From Armatimonadota bacterium (GTDB taxonomy: Bacteria; Armatimonadota; Zipacnadia; Zipacnadales; UBA11051): DNA of 64,000 nucleotides. The notes under the pieces were generated by a model. The model saw nothing but the letters and a program-made list of their open reading frames with translations, had not been told where the DNA came from and did not search any database. Shown one piece after another: positions 42,996 through 51,870 of the stretch (position 1 is the stretch's first letter; every line of letters begins with the position of its first letter). The stretch spans positions 1 to 64,000 of the forward strand of contig JABLXH010000015.1 in the NCBI GenBank assembly GCA_013178155.1, given 5' to 3'. Position numbers and translations under genes: made by a program.

Positions 42996-44657
42996 ATGCC
43001 CTCTAACCCCAGGCTCGCGGCCCGCTTTGCCGGCATGAGTCCGTATCTTTTCCGGGACGTTCTCATCGGCCATGCGCGACTGACCCGCGGACAGGACGCA
43101 CCGCTGCTGGACGCCACCCGCGAGGCACCAAACTGGCAGCAACGCGACGTACAGCTGGCCTGGCATGTGCTGGGGCTTTACTGCGACTACGTCTACGGCG
43201 TAGTGGGCGATCCCGGGAACGTTCGGCTGCTGCCCAGGGCTGCGCCGCTGGACCATACCGCCGCCTTTGGCCGGTTCGCCGACGGCCTGATGGACCTCCG
43301 TGAGAGCCTGGCTGTCGGCATAGACTTCCTGTCGGAGCTGTGGCCCTATCTGGCCCAGAAGGTGCTCCCTGACCGCACGGAAAGCGAGATCATTGACGCC
43401 TTCACTCAGGCCATGAGCGGGGGCATCTACCCTTCGCCGCCCACCCTGGAGTTCGTCACACCCATCGTCCGGCGGTACCTGGCTGGCAAGCTCTTCCGCG
43501 GCGATACCAGCCTGGCCGACGAGTTCAGCGTCCACCTCACAGCGGGCGCCAGCGCTGGCTGGGTCCAGATTGCCCAGACGCTGACGGCCAACCACCTGCT
43601 CACCCCGGGCGACAAAGTTGCCCTCTTCTTGCCCACCTATCAGCCGCTCGCGGAGCTGTTCGCCCGCCAACTTGGCTGTGAGATCGTCGGCCTGGTCAGC
43701 GACCCTGGGGGGAGCTCTGCGCCGGATGCGGAGGACCTGGCGAAGCTGTCTGACCCCGCGGTGAAGCTGCTGGCGTTCATGTCGCCAAATGACCCGACCT
43801 CGGTCGCCATGGCCCCCGAGACTCTGGCCCGTCTGGAGCCCCTGGTGCGCAGCCGCCCCGACCTGCTGGTAGTCGCCGACTATTCGGGCGCCAATCTCCT
43901 GTCCAGCCCCCGGTTGACCGCCCTGCAGCGCTGGCCACGACAGACCATCGGGCTCTACGGCTTTGCTCACGACTTCGGCCTGGCCGGGGCGCGTCTGGGG
44001 GCCGTGGTCATACATCGTGAATGCGCTGCCGACCGCTTGCTCGCCAACCTGCCGGCCGAAACGCAGGCCCGGGTCAGCGCCCGTTACGCCGGCCGACTCG
44101 TACAGCCCACGACGGCCTCCTTCCAGGCGCGCCTCACCGAGGAATCCGCCGGAGTGGCCTTCGGACATCTGGCGGGGCTTGCCCCTGCCCTGCAGGTGCT
44201 GCTTTGTCTCTGCGCTTCCTACGAGGCTATCGCGGAGCCGGCCGGAGCCACCTACCACGAATGGGTGCGACAGGAGCTCAGTCGGCGTCGCGCCGCCCTC
44301 TACCGGGGACTGGGAGGATCGCCGCCGGACCTGGGGCCCGCGGCCGCAAATCATTGCGTGCTGCTGGACCTGCAGACTTTGGCCCTGGGCGTGGACCCTG
44401 CGCTCGCCATCGGCTTGGAGCATACTGACATCTGGACCGCGCTGCTGCACCTCGCGCACGCCACCGGTGTCATCGTCATGCCCGCCCTGCCTTGCGGAGC
44501 GGGGCTGTGGTCTGTGCGGATACCCCTGGTGGGCCTGGGCGAGAGCGACTGCCTGGCCACGGGCAAGGCCATCCGGTCTTGTCTGCAGGCGCTGGGCACC
44601 GACACGCCGTGCCCGGCTTGCGATGATCTGAACCGCCTGGGGGCTTCAGAGGACTGA
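42996..44657 (+). CDS. Aspartate 4-decarboxylase/aminotransferase-like protein lacking the PLP lysine
   Basis: A 553-residue fold-type I protein, long like AsdA. The N-terminus has APNWQQRDVQLAWHVLGLY, like the NPNW region of aspartate beta-decarboxylases. FMSPNDPTSVAM matches the NPxNPPS stretch, VVADYSGANL the cofactor Asp, and SVRIPLVGL the substrate Arg. Where family members have YSxSKxFG with the Schiff-base lysine, this protein reads YGFAHDFGLAGARLG, placing His325 (codon CAC at 43968) in the lysine slot. If the sequence is right it cannot form the usual internal aldimine. It may be a binding or structural protein, or use another mechanism. Divergent from the GT2/radical SAM pair. A promoter and leader RNA follow. 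Confidence 0.78.
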   Translation: MPSNPRLAARFAGMSPYLFRDVLIGHARLTRGQDAPLLDATREAPNWQQRDVQLAWHVLGLYCDYVYGVVGDPGNVRLLPRAAPLDHTAAFGRFADGLMDLRESLAVGIDFLSELWPYLAQKVLPDRTESEIIDAFTQAMSGGIYPSPPTLEFVTPIVRRYLAGKLFRGDTSLADEFSVHLTAGASAGWVQIAQTLTANHLLTPGDKVALFLPTYQPLAELFARQLGCEIVGLVSDPGGSSAPDAEDLAKLSDPAVKLLAFMSPNDPTSVAMAPETLARLEPLVRSRPDLLVVADYSGANLLSSPRLTALQRWPRQTIGLYGFAHDFGLAGARLGAVVIHRECAADRLLANLPAETQARVSARYAGRLVQPTTASFQARLTEESAGVAFGHLAGLAPALQVLLCLCASYEAIAEPAGATYHEWVRQELSRRRAALYRGLGGSPPDLGPAAANHCVLLDLQTLALGVDPALAIGLEHTDIWTALLHLAHATGVIVMPALPCGAGLWSVRIPLVGLGESDCLATGKAIRSCLQALGTDTPCPACDDLNRLGASED

Positions 44658-44755
44658 GTCTCTGCGGGCCCGACGTGCAACTACGGCGGCATTTTCTCAT
44701 AACTAAGCTATAGAAGAAATGACTCAAAAAGCCCACAAGAACCGGTCGAAGGGGG

Positions 44756-44783
44756 TTGACAGGCAGGCGGCGTTTGCTATTAT
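44756..44783 (+). promoter_or_regulatory. Sigma70-type promoter upstream of a leader/small RNA
   Basis: TTGACA, a 16-bp spacer and TATTAT, preceded by AT-rich DNA (44.69-44.74 kb). The predicted start is close to 44790. Confidence 0.75.
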
Positions 44784-44789
44784 GCACAC

Positions 44790-44889
44790 GGACAGAGCCT
44801 AAATACAGGCATGAACGGTCCTTGCGACCGTTTTGTGCCGGGCCAGCCACATGCGGCCACCCCCCGGGACGCGCGCTGGCCCGTTTTTT
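44790..44889 (+). ncRNA. Structured ~100-nt leader or small RNA with intrinsic terminator
   Basis: Downstream of a good promoter are three stem-loops in order: a short GCCT/AGGC hairpin, AACGGTC-cttgc-GACCGTT, and a long arm CGGGCCAGC...GCTGGCCCG followed by TTTTTT. The last is a textbook intrinsic terminator. It is 127 bp upstream of the glycosidase gene, so it is either a free small RNA or a riboswitch/attenuator leader for the glycosidase-permease operon. I do not recognise a known riboswitch consensus. The rest of the 359-bp gap holds an AT-rich patch (ATTATATAA near 44930) that could be a second promoter. Confidence 0.6.
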
Positions 44890-45016
44890 GTTAGCGTCAT
44901 GCATCTGTATAACTCCACTATTATATAACCCACGTCCAGAGCCTTGGCTCCGCCCTCTCCGGAAGGTATCCATCACCTCGGTGCCGAAGTCTGTATGGCC
45001 CAAGGGAGGGTTAGCC

Positions 45017-47263
45017 ATGGCGCAGCCAATCGACCCGCTGACCTATCTGGAACGCCAGGACAAGTGGTACCTCGGCGGCGGCCGGGCCACTTGCTTCGCG
45101 CCGCCTTTCCCACTGCATCTCGATGCTCTTGGCTTTTGGGACGAGGCCCACTTCTGCGAAGTCCCGCTCCCGCGCCTTTTCACCTGCTTCGTGGTTGGGC
45201 CCACTGGTTCCCCTCTGCGTCTGCGCCGCCTCTCACGCTCATGGCGGCCGGACCGTCTGCGGCAGACGTTCGAGTGCGAGGGTGACGTCGAGCTGCAGGT
45301 GCGAGAGCAGAAAGTAGTACTGCAGGATGATGTGTTTGCCAGCCAGCTCACCTTCCTCAACCGCAGCGAAGAGCCGCGGGAGCTGGATGTGCTGGTGTGG
45401 AGCCTTCGCACACGGTTCTGTGGCGAAGACGGCGGCACCGGTCTGTTGACTTGCGAGTGCGAGGATGGGTGCGTCCATTTTGACGAAGTGGTGGCCGGAG
45501 GCGGTAGGCTGTACCTCTGCCTGGGCGCCAACCAGGCTCCAGTGTCCATGGCGGTCAACCTCTGCGAGCCCAGCGCGCAACTGCCCTGGTACGCTATCTC
45601 CACTCTCCCGGAGAAGTTCCGCAACGGTCACCTGGCCGAGAACCGCAAGCTTGAGGTGGGCTCCACCCCGGCTGGCGATGTCCACATTGCCCTGCACTAC
45701 CACATCGTGGTCCCCCCCCATGAGCGACGGGAGCTGGCGGTGGCCTGCGCCGTGGCCGCCACGCAGGAGCAGGCCCGTGCCTGTCACAGCAGCGCGGTGC
45801 AGATGGATGTGGTGGCCGCAGCCGTCAGCCAGTGGCGTCAGTTCTTTGAAGGCATCCCTTACTTCTCTTGCAGCGATCCCTTCCTGACCCGGTACTACTG
45901 GTACCGATGGTTTGGCCTCAGGCTGTGCATGGTGGACGCGGGCGCTGGATTCCTGCCCTGGCCCTGCGTCTTTGAGGGAATCGGCGGCTTCCGACAGCAC
46001 ATCTCGTATTCCGCCCAGTGCCACATGCTGGAGTGCGCCTGGATGCACGACCCGTCCTATGCCCAGGGCAGCCTGTTGGGCTTTCTGGACAGTCAGCTGG
46101 ACTCCGGCCAGCTACGGGGACACCTGGGGTTATTTCAGGCCGACGAAGGCTTCTACCACGCCAACTGGGGCGCCCATGCCCTGGACCTGCTGGCCATCCA
46201 TCCCGACGCGGACTTTGCCGCCCGTATCTACGAACCACTCTGTCGCTATGCGCAGTATTTTGACCGGGAGCGAGACCCGGAGCAGTCGGGCCTCTACGAT
46301 GTGCTGAATCAGGGTGAGACCGGGCAGGAGTACATGCCCCGCTATCTGGCTGTGGACCCCGAGGCCGACCAGTGGAAGCCCATCCGTCTGAAGGGCGTGG
46401 ATGCCACGGTCTACATGTACCAGCTCAAGCGGGCGCTGGCCAAGCTCGCCGCCGACCTGGGCCGGCCGGATGAGGCCAGGGAATGGTCGCGCCAGGCCGA
46501 TCTTGTGGGCCAGGCGATTCTGCAGCACATGTGGGATCCCGACCGTGAGATGTTCTATGACTGCGATCCTGAGACCCTCAAGCCCACGGGGGCTGCGGCG
46601 GCAGTGGGGTTCTACCCCTTCCTGACCGACCTCTGCAACGAAGCGCACCGCGGGGCGTTGCGCCACCGTCTGCTCAACCCGCGCGAGTTCTGGCTGCCGT
46701 GTGGACCACCGTCCACCAGCGCCGACGATGGTCTGTATTCGGCCCAGGCTGAATGGAAGGGCAAACGGATGAACTGCCCGTGGAACGGGCGCATGTGGCC
46801 CATGACGGCCAGTCATCTCTGTGCCGCGCTGGCACGGGCCGCCAAGACCCACTCGCCCTTGCTGCGCCTGCAGGCAGCCGAGCTTATCCGCCGCTTCGTC
46901 CACACCATGTTCTTTGAGCAGGACCCGGAGCGGCCCAACTGCTTTGAGCATTACAACCCGGTCACCGGCGAACCCTCCGCCTACCGGGGCATTGATGATT
47001 ACCAGCACTCCTGGGTCGTGGACCTCATCATCCGCCACGTCGCCGGCCTGGAACCACGCCACGACGACCTGTTGGTGGTAGACCCGCTGGACTTCGACCT
47101 CCGGGAGTTCGAGCTGCGCCGGGTCCACTATCGGGGCCATGTCGTGGACATCGTGTACGGTCCTGTAGACCCGGAACGGGCACCGATGCTGCAGGTCTTT
47201 GTGGACGGTGCGGAGCGCGCCTCGCGCGAGGGCCTGGGTCGTATCGAGATACAGCTACCCTAG
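45017..47263 (+). CDS. Cytoplasmic (alpha/alpha)6-barrel glycosidase (GH63/MGH1-like)
   Basis: The ATG at 45017 follows GGGAGGG by six bases and gives 748 residues; the ORF-track start at 44756 would run through the leader RNA. Residues 1-280 are a beta-sandwich. The rest is an (alpha/alpha)6 barrel with GLYDVLNQGETGQEYMPRY, GLYSAQAEWKGKRMNCPWNG and YRGIDDYQHSWVVDLIIRHV. These resemble the barrel of GH37/GH63/mannosylglycerate-hydrolase-type enzymes, with acids in GETGQEY and IDDYQH as catalytic candidates. No signal peptide. It heads an operon with two sugar permeases, so it probably acts on the imported oligosaccharide. Confidence 0.75.
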   Translation: MAQPIDPLTYLERQDKWYLGGGRATCFAPPFPLHLDALGFWDEAHFCEVPLPRLFTCFVVGPTGSPLRLRRLSRSWRPDRLRQTFECEGDVELQVREQKVVLQDDVFASQLTFLNRSEEPRELDVLVWSLRTRFCGEDGGTGLLTCECEDGCVHFDEVVAGGGRLYLCLGANQAPVSMAVNLCEPSAQLPWYAISTLPEKFRNGHLAENRKLEVGSTPAGDVHIALHYHIVVPPHERRELAVACAVAATQEQARACHSSAVQMDVVAAAVSQWRQFFEGIPYFSCSDPFLTRYYWYRWFGLRLCMVDAGAGFLPWPCVFEGIGGFRQHISYSAQCHMLECAWMHDPSYAQGSLLGFLDSQLDSGQLRGHLGLFQADEGFYHANWGAHALDLLAIHPDADFAARIYEPLCRYAQYFDRERDPEQSGLYDVLNQGETGQEYMPRYLAVDPEADQWKPIRLKGVDATVYMYQLKRALAKLAADLGRPDEAREWSRQADLVGQAILQHMWDPDREMFYDCDPETLKPTGAAAAVGFYPFLTDLCNEAHRGALRHRLLNPREFWLPCGPPSTSADDGLYSAQAEWKGKRMNCPWNGRMWPMTASHLCAALARAAKTHSPLLRLQAAELIRRFVHTMFFEQDPERPNCFEHYNPVTGEPSAYRGIDDYQHSWVVDLIIRHVAGLEPRHDDLLVVDPLDFDLREFELRRVHYRGHVVDIVYGPVDPERAPMLQVFVDGAERASREGLGRIEIQLP

Positions 47264-47300
47264 GCTGACACTTGCCACATCTGTCAGACTGCCAGAGACC

Positions 47301-48257
47301 ATGCCAGCCGCCACGCCGCCAACTACCACCGCCTCGCACCGCCGCCGCCTGGACTGGAGCGGCTACCTGTTCCTGCTGCCCAACGCCGCCGGGTTCCTGA
47401 CCTTTACGCTGCTGCCCGTCCTGGCCGCCTTCTTGCTGTCCTTCACTCGGTGGGACGCAGTGGAGTCGTGGCGCGGTATCCATTTCGTCGGTCTGGACAA
47501 CTATGTGGATATCCTGGGTTTCACCCGCGACGCCAACGGTGTGACGCCGCGGGACGTGTACTTCTGGCGCTACATGTACAACACCGTCTTCCTGATGCTG
47601 GGCATTCCCATCGGCATGGCGCTGTCGTTCTTCTGCGCTTTGCTGATGAACCAGAACCTGCGCGGCATCACGTTCTATCGGGTCATCTACTTCCTGCCGA
47701 CGGTCTGCTCGACGGTGGCGGTGGCTGTGGTGTGGCGGTGGATCTATGACGCCGACTGGGGCCTGCTGAACCAGGGCCTGCAGTTGCTGGGTGTTGACAA
47801 CCCGCCCCGGTGGCTGCAAGACCCGTCGTGGGCGAAGCCAGCCCTCATTCTGATGGGGCTGTGGATGGGCGTTGGCGGCTACAACTGCGTCCTCTACCTG
47901 GCCGGCCTGCAAAACATCCCCCAGGAGCTGTATGAGGCTGCCGAGCTGGATGGCGCCAACTGGTGGCACCGCGTACGGAGTATCACTTGGCCCATGCTGG
48001 CGCCGACCACGTTCTTCATCCTGGTGATGTCGCTGATCTCGGGCTTCCAGGGGCATTTCGTGGCCATCCACATCCTCACCGCCGGCGGACCGGCGGGAGC
48101 GACGACCAACCTGCTTTACTACATCTACCAATCCGCCTTCAACCACCAGAAAATGGGCTATGCCTGCGCCCTGGCCATGGTCCTGTTCGCGCTCATCTTC
48201 GCCTGCACCATGGTGCAATGGCGCCTGGGCAAGCGGTCCACGGAAGTATCGCTGTGA
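47301..48257 (+). CDS. Sugar ABC transporter permease (MalF/LacF type)
   Basis: The ATG at 47301 gives 318 residues with about six membrane spans (YLFLLPNAAGFLTFTLLPVL, YNTVFLMLGIPIGMALSFF, ALAMVLFALIFACTMV). The EAA loop YEAAELDGANWWHRVRSITW contacts the ATPase. It forms a heterodimer with the second permease, downstream. No solute-binding protein or ATPase gene is in the window, so those subunits are probably encoded elsewhere or shared. The gene follows the glycosidase by 37 bp. The ribosome site is poor. Confidence 0.92.
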   Translation: MPAATPPTTTASHRRRLDWSGYLFLLPNAAGFLTFTLLPVLAAFLLSFTRWDAVESWRGIHFVGLDNYVDILGFTRDANGVTPRDVYFWRYMYNTVFLMLGIPIGMALSFFCALLMNQNLRGITFYRVIYFLPTVCSTVAVAVVWRWIYDADWGLLNQGLQLLGVDNPPRWLQDPSWAKPALILMGLWMGVGGYNCVLYLAGLQNIPQELYEAAELDGANWWHRVRSITWPMLAPTTFFILVMSLISGFQGHFVAIHILTAGGPAGATTNLLYYIYQSAFNHQKMGYACALAMVLFALIFACTMVQWRLGKRSTEVSL

Positions 48258-48272
48258 GGAGGCTCGCCACCC

Positions 48273-48992
48273 ATGTCCGAGGACTTGACCAGCTATCCGG
48301 AGCCGCAGCAGTACTACCGTGTCAACATGACCGCGTTGACCTGGGCTGAGATCTACCGGGCTTCGGGCAACCCGCTCAGCTTCATCCTGGCGCTGCCGTT
48401 CCTCGGTGTCATCAAGCTGCTGAACCTCACCGTGGCGACGACAGTGATGCCCAAGGAGGTGACTTTCCGACCGCTGAGCCAGGCCCTGGCGCCCGGCACT
48501 GCGCGGCGCTTGCAGGCCATCGTGGACGGCCTGGAGAGTCTGGGCTTCCAGCCCTTCAGCACCTTCGAGTTGCCCGAGATGCCCTACCGCGCGGCGATCT
48601 TCGCGCTGGTGCACGAGTCGGGCACCGCCTACGCCGATGTCACCTACCTGCAGGCGCGCGACCTCCACTACTTTGAGTTTGTGAGCCGCTTTCCCGACGG
48701 CGCCTCCCTGACCACCGTCAACCGCCGGGACGGCGTGGCGATCGAGACTCCGCCGGGAAAGGTGCACCAGTACGTGGGTACCCAGGATGCCCGCGTGCTC
48801 TGGGAGCAGCACCAGGCCAAAGTGCAGGAGATGGCCGCCCTGCACGGGCCGCCGCTCTCCAACCTCAGCGCCGACAGCTTCTTTGGTCACTTCCGGCAGG
48901 CACTCCGCGAGATGGCTCTCTTCCAGGCCCAGCGCGGCGTCTTTCAGCCGACGCCGCCACCCATTTCCGCACCGGGGTCCTGGCAGAAATGA
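48273..48992 (+). CDS. Unknown protein encoded between two ABC permeases
   Basis: A 239-residue protein I do not recognise. It has one hydrophobic stretch (LSFILALPFLGVIKLLNLTV, about residues 35-55), then a compact alpha/beta region (ALVHESGTAYADVTYL, HYFEFVSRFPDGASLTTVNR). A C-terminal helix and a Pro-rich end follow. GGAGG lies upstream and the stop overlaps the second permease as ATGA, so it is translated with the transporter. It may be a membrane-anchored accessory to the permease pair. Position is the only evidence for this role. Confidence 0.75.
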   Translation: MSEDLTSYPEPQQYYRVNMTALTWAEIYRASGNPLSFILALPFLGVIKLLNLTVATTVMPKEVTFRPLSQALAPGTARRLQAIVDGLESLGFQPFSTFELPEMPYRAAIFALVHESGTAYADVTYLQARDLHYFEFVSRFPDGASLTTVNRRDGVAIETPPGKVHQYVGTQDARVLWEQHQAKVQEMAALHGPPLSNLSADSFFGHFRQALREMALFQAQRGVFQPTPPPISAPGSWQK

Positions 48993-50155
48993 GCGTTCCT
49001 CGCCGGGCGCGTCGCGTGCCTCTGTCGGCGGTACTGACCCACGTGGCCCTGGGCCTCGGCGGGGCGACGATGCTGCTGCCGCTGCTGTGGATGATCAGCA
49101 CCTCTCTCAAGGAACCGGGAGAGGCCATGACCTTTCCGCCCGAGTTCCTGCCCCGCGCGCCCGTGACCTGGACCGACCCAAAGACAGGGCGAGAGCTACC
49201 GGTCTTCCGGTGCAACATTCAGGGCACGCCCTGTCAGGTGGCGCGTCTGGGCACCCGTGAGGGTCAAGCGGAGGTCATTGTGCTGGCGCCCCAGGTTATG
49301 GCCGGGCAGCGGGTGGGCGTGCCGTTGACCATCACGGTGGACGGCCGTCCGCGCCGGGCGCTGGAGCCGGTCAAGCGCCTGGCCTTCCGCTGGCAGAACT
49401 TCCCCGATGCCTGGAACGCCCTGAAGCTGCAGCGTAACTGGATGGCCTGGGAGTGGCCCTATCGTCTGCAGCTCGGTCCCTTGCGCCTCGGCCCGTTCCG
49501 GTCTTCGGGGCTACCCCTTCGCAACGCCTTCCTGGCGTTCTACCTGAACTCTCTGATCGTCACCTGCGTGGTCACCGTCGGAGCGGTGTTCACCTCCAGC
49601 CTCGCGGCCTTTGCCTTCGCGCGGCTGCGCTTTCCGGGGCGTGACAAGCTGTTCGTCGGTTACCTGGGCACCATGATGGTCCCGGCTGTGGTCACCATGA
49701 TCCCGGTCTTCGTTCTGACCAAGCTGCTGGGCATCCACGACACCTACCTGGCACTCATCCTGCCGCCGATGTTCACGGCTTATGGTACGTTCCTGCTGCG
49801 CCAGTTCTTCCTGAGCATCCCCGGCGAGCTAGAGGACGCAGCCCGCATGGACGGTTGCGGCCTCTGGGGCATCTACCGCCACGTCATCCTGCCGCTCTCC
49901 CGTCCGGCCCTGGCGACCCTGACCACCTTCGAGTTCCTGTCCACCTGGAACAGCTTCATGTGGCCGCTCATCGTCATTGACAGCATGGAGAAGAAGCCGC
50001 TGATGGTCGGCCTGTATGCCTTCATGGGCCAGTACAACACCGAATGGACACTGCTGATGGCGGCCTCGCTGATGGTCATGGCCCCGGTGGTCATCGTCTT
50101 CATCCTGGGCCAGCGGTACTTCGTCAAGGGGATCGTGCTGAGCGGCATGAAGTAG
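48989..50155 (+). CDS. Sugar ABC transporter permease (MalG type) with large insertion
   Basis: 388 residues, about 110 longer than usual. After the first span (GGATMLLPLLWMISTSL) comes an extra segment of about 130 residues rich in beta-strands (PVTWTDPKTGRELPVF, VGVPLTITVDGRP), followed by the remaining spans. The EAA-type loop LEDAARMDGCGLWGIYRHV precedes the last two. The insertion would face outside and might recognise substrate or the binding protein. It pairs with the permease at 47.3 kb. An ATGA overlap joins it to the unknown gene. Confidence 0.9.
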   Translation: MSVPRRARRVPLSAVLTHVALGLGGATMLLPLLWMISTSLKEPGEAMTFPPEFLPRAPVTWTDPKTGRELPVFRCNIQGTPCQVARLGTREGQAEVIVLAPQVMAGQRVGVPLTITVDGRPRRALEPVKRLAFRWQNFPDAWNALKLQRNWMAWEWPYRLQLGPLRLGPFRSSGLPLRNAFLAFYLNSLIVTCVVTVGAVFTSSLAAFAFARLRFPGRDKLFVGYLGTMMVPAVVTMIPVFVLTKLLGIHDTYLALILPPMFTAYGTFLLRQFFLSIPGELEDAARMDGCGLWGIYRHVILPLSRPALATLTTFEFLSTWNSFMWPLIVIDSMEKKPLMVGLYAFMGQYNTEWTLLMAASLMVMAPVVIVFILGQRYFVKGIVLSGMK

Positions 50156-50177
50156 CGATACCTACAGGAGAAGAGAT

Positions 50178-50744
50178 ATGCCCAAGGACCTTCTGCTCTT
50201 CGATACGCCGGGCCCAACCAACACGGCGCAGACCCTGGCGGCGGCCGTAGCTCGCGCCGAGGAACTGGGGCTTCGTTATCTGGTCGTGGCCTCCACGACC
50301 GGCGACACGGCCGAGGCCCTCCGCCGCGAAGTTGGCGAACGCGACATGCAGGTCGTCTGCGTCAGCTACCATGCCGAGTTCAGGGGCGGTGATGAGGTGA
50401 TGCCCAGGGAACGCCGGGTTGAGCTCCGGGAACAGGGGATCGAGGTCGTCATCGGCTCACACGCGCTAAGCGGCGTCGAGCGCGCCATCTACAACAAGTT
50501 TGGCACCATCGGGCCCGTGGAGCTGATGGCCCACTGCCTGCGCTGCTTCGGGCAGGGCATCAAGGTCGCCGTTGAGGTGGCGGTGATGGCGGCCGACAGC
50601 GCCGCTGCCCCCACCTCAGAGGACATTGTCGCCATCGGCGGCTCGGGGAAGGGCGCGGACGCCGCGGTGGTCATCCGGGCCGCGCACCAGAACAACTTCT
50701 TCGACCTGCGGGTCCGCGAGATCATCGCCATGGTGCGCGGCTAA
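50178..50744 (+). CDS. Pyruvate-kinase C-terminal-domain-like protein
   Basis: A 188-residue stand-alone alpha/beta protein (RYLVVASTTGDTAEALRREV, VVCVSYHAEFRGGD, GSHALSGVERAIYNKFGTIG, GIKVAVEVAVMAADS) resembling the alpha/beta domain of pyruvate kinase. It has no catalytic barrel. Separate PK_C-like proteins are known in archaea and bacteria, but their function is unclear to me. ACAGGAGAAG precedes the ATG. It ends the plus-strand operon, its stop overlapping the stop of the convergent decarboxylase-fold gene by four bases. Confidence 0.8.
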   Translation: MPKDLLLFDTPGPTNTAQTLAAAVARAEELGLRYLVVASTTGDTAEALRREVGERDMQVVCVSYHAEFRGGDEVMPRERRVELREQGIEVVIGSHALSGVERAIYNKFGTIGPVELMAHCLRCFGQGIKVAVEVAVMAADSAAAPTSEDIVAIGGSGKGADAAVVIRAAHQNNFFDLRVREIIAMVRG

Positions 50745-51862
50745 CGGCCGATGGGGTATGTCCCCACCTTCCGCAGTTCGTCTATCGCCGCCAGGTAGTT
50801 CTCTGCCTTGGCGCTGACGGTCACCGAGTGCGAAGTCCCCAGAATGAGGCCACCGCCCGGGGCGCAGCCGTAGATCGTCTCCCGCACTTGCTGGCGGATC
50901 TCCTCCGGGGTTCCTACTACCATCGTATGGGTCGAGAACCCGCCCCACAAGGCCAGCCGATGGCCCCAGGTGCGGCGCAGGCCCACGATGTCCTCCTCGG
51001 GCTGGATGGCCTGGTAGCAGTCAATGCCCGCCTCAATCATCTGATCAATGAGCAAGCGGTTGTCACCACAGGCATGCCATAACACGGGCACGCCGTGGCG
51101 GTGCACTCGCTCGCACAGAATCCTGATCGAAGGCATGTGGACTTCGCGGAAGGTCTTCGGCGACATGAAGGGGCCGTGGTTGTGGCCAAAATCCTCACCG
51201 ATGGCGACGTTGTCGCAGCCCCGCTCAAAGTACATGCTGAAGTCGGTAGCCTCTGCGCCGCGCAAGCGCTCCTCGCGCACCTTGTCTGGCTCCTCAGCCA
51301 GTCGCAGCATCATCGGCTCCCAGTCCAGCGCTGAGGGGTAGCCACAGGCCAGCCGCCGGCCGGGACGCGCCACGACGTAGTGGGTCGCCCCTAGCTCCTG
51401 CAGCGCGTAGTCAATGATCTCCCATTCGGACTCGTCCACCTCCGCCGGCGGCTCCCACAGGTCCGGGGCCGGCTGGGGGTCCAGGCCCCCGAGCTGGAAG
51501 AGCATCAGGTCATGGGTCAGGGCGCTGTAGCGATACAGGTTGCCGCGCCAGTCGCGCCAGGTCTCGTGGTCCAGTTGCTGCAGCTTCTCGGGCTGGAAGC
51601 CCTTCGGGTAGGCCAGGTTGACGGCCAGGCCGTCCTGGTTGAACTCGCGGGCGAAGTCCACGATGTCGCGCTTCTGGCTGGCCACGACCTCGTCGCGCCC
51701 GCCGTCCCATAGCGCCTGCAGCTCCTTGAGCTTGGCCCGCCAGAAGGTCGGCCGACCCAGCAGGTCCTCGATCATGGTGTAGTCTATGGCGAACTCCATC
51801 ATCGGAACGATGTCGGGTTCCTCGTGCCGCAGGGCCGCTGCCACTCGATCCTTGGATGTCAT
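50741..51862 (-). CDS. Uroporphyrinogen-decarboxylase-fold protein (MtaA/CmuA-like, HxC type)
   Basis: 373 residues from the ATG at 51862, which follows GAGGTG by nine bases; the track GTG at 51874 overlaps the previous stop as GTGA and is an alternative. The TIM barrel begins MTSKDRVAAALRHEEPD, as in the family. VPVLWHACGDNRLLIDQMIE contains the HxC motif that binds zinc in corrinoid methyltransferases, and a later Cys in YGCAPGGGLIL could complete the site. So methyl transfer rather than haem synthesis is likely; substrate unknown. It is the last of three linked genes with the subtilase-like protein and a second fold member. Confidence 0.85.
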   Translation of the reverse strand: MTSKDRVAAALRHEEPDIVPMMEFAIDYTMIEDLLGRPTFWRAKLKELQALWDGGRDEVVASQKRDIVDFAREFNQDGLAVNLAYPKGFQPEKLQQLDHETWRDWRGNLYRYSALTHDLMLFQLGGLDPQPAPDLWEPPAEVDESEWEIIDYALQELGATHYVVARPGRRLACGYPSALDWEPMMLRLAEEPDKVREERLRGAEATDFSMYFERGCDNVAIGEDFGHNHGPFMSPKTFREVHMPSIRILCERVHRHGVPVLWHACGDNRLLIDQMIEAGIDCYQAIQPEEDIVGLRRTWGHRLALWGGFSTHTMVVGTPEEIRQQVRETIYGCAPGGGLILGTSHSVTVSAKAENYLAAIDELRKVGTYPIGR

Positions 51863-51870
51863 GGTGCAGG

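Noticed and set aside
42936-44459. 507-residue minus-strand ORF
   Set aside because: Antisense to the PLP-fold gene, which has coherent family motifs throughout.
47028-48890. 620-residue minus-strand ORF
   Set aside because: Runs opposite a permease and two other genes; repetitive Gln/Arg/His composition.
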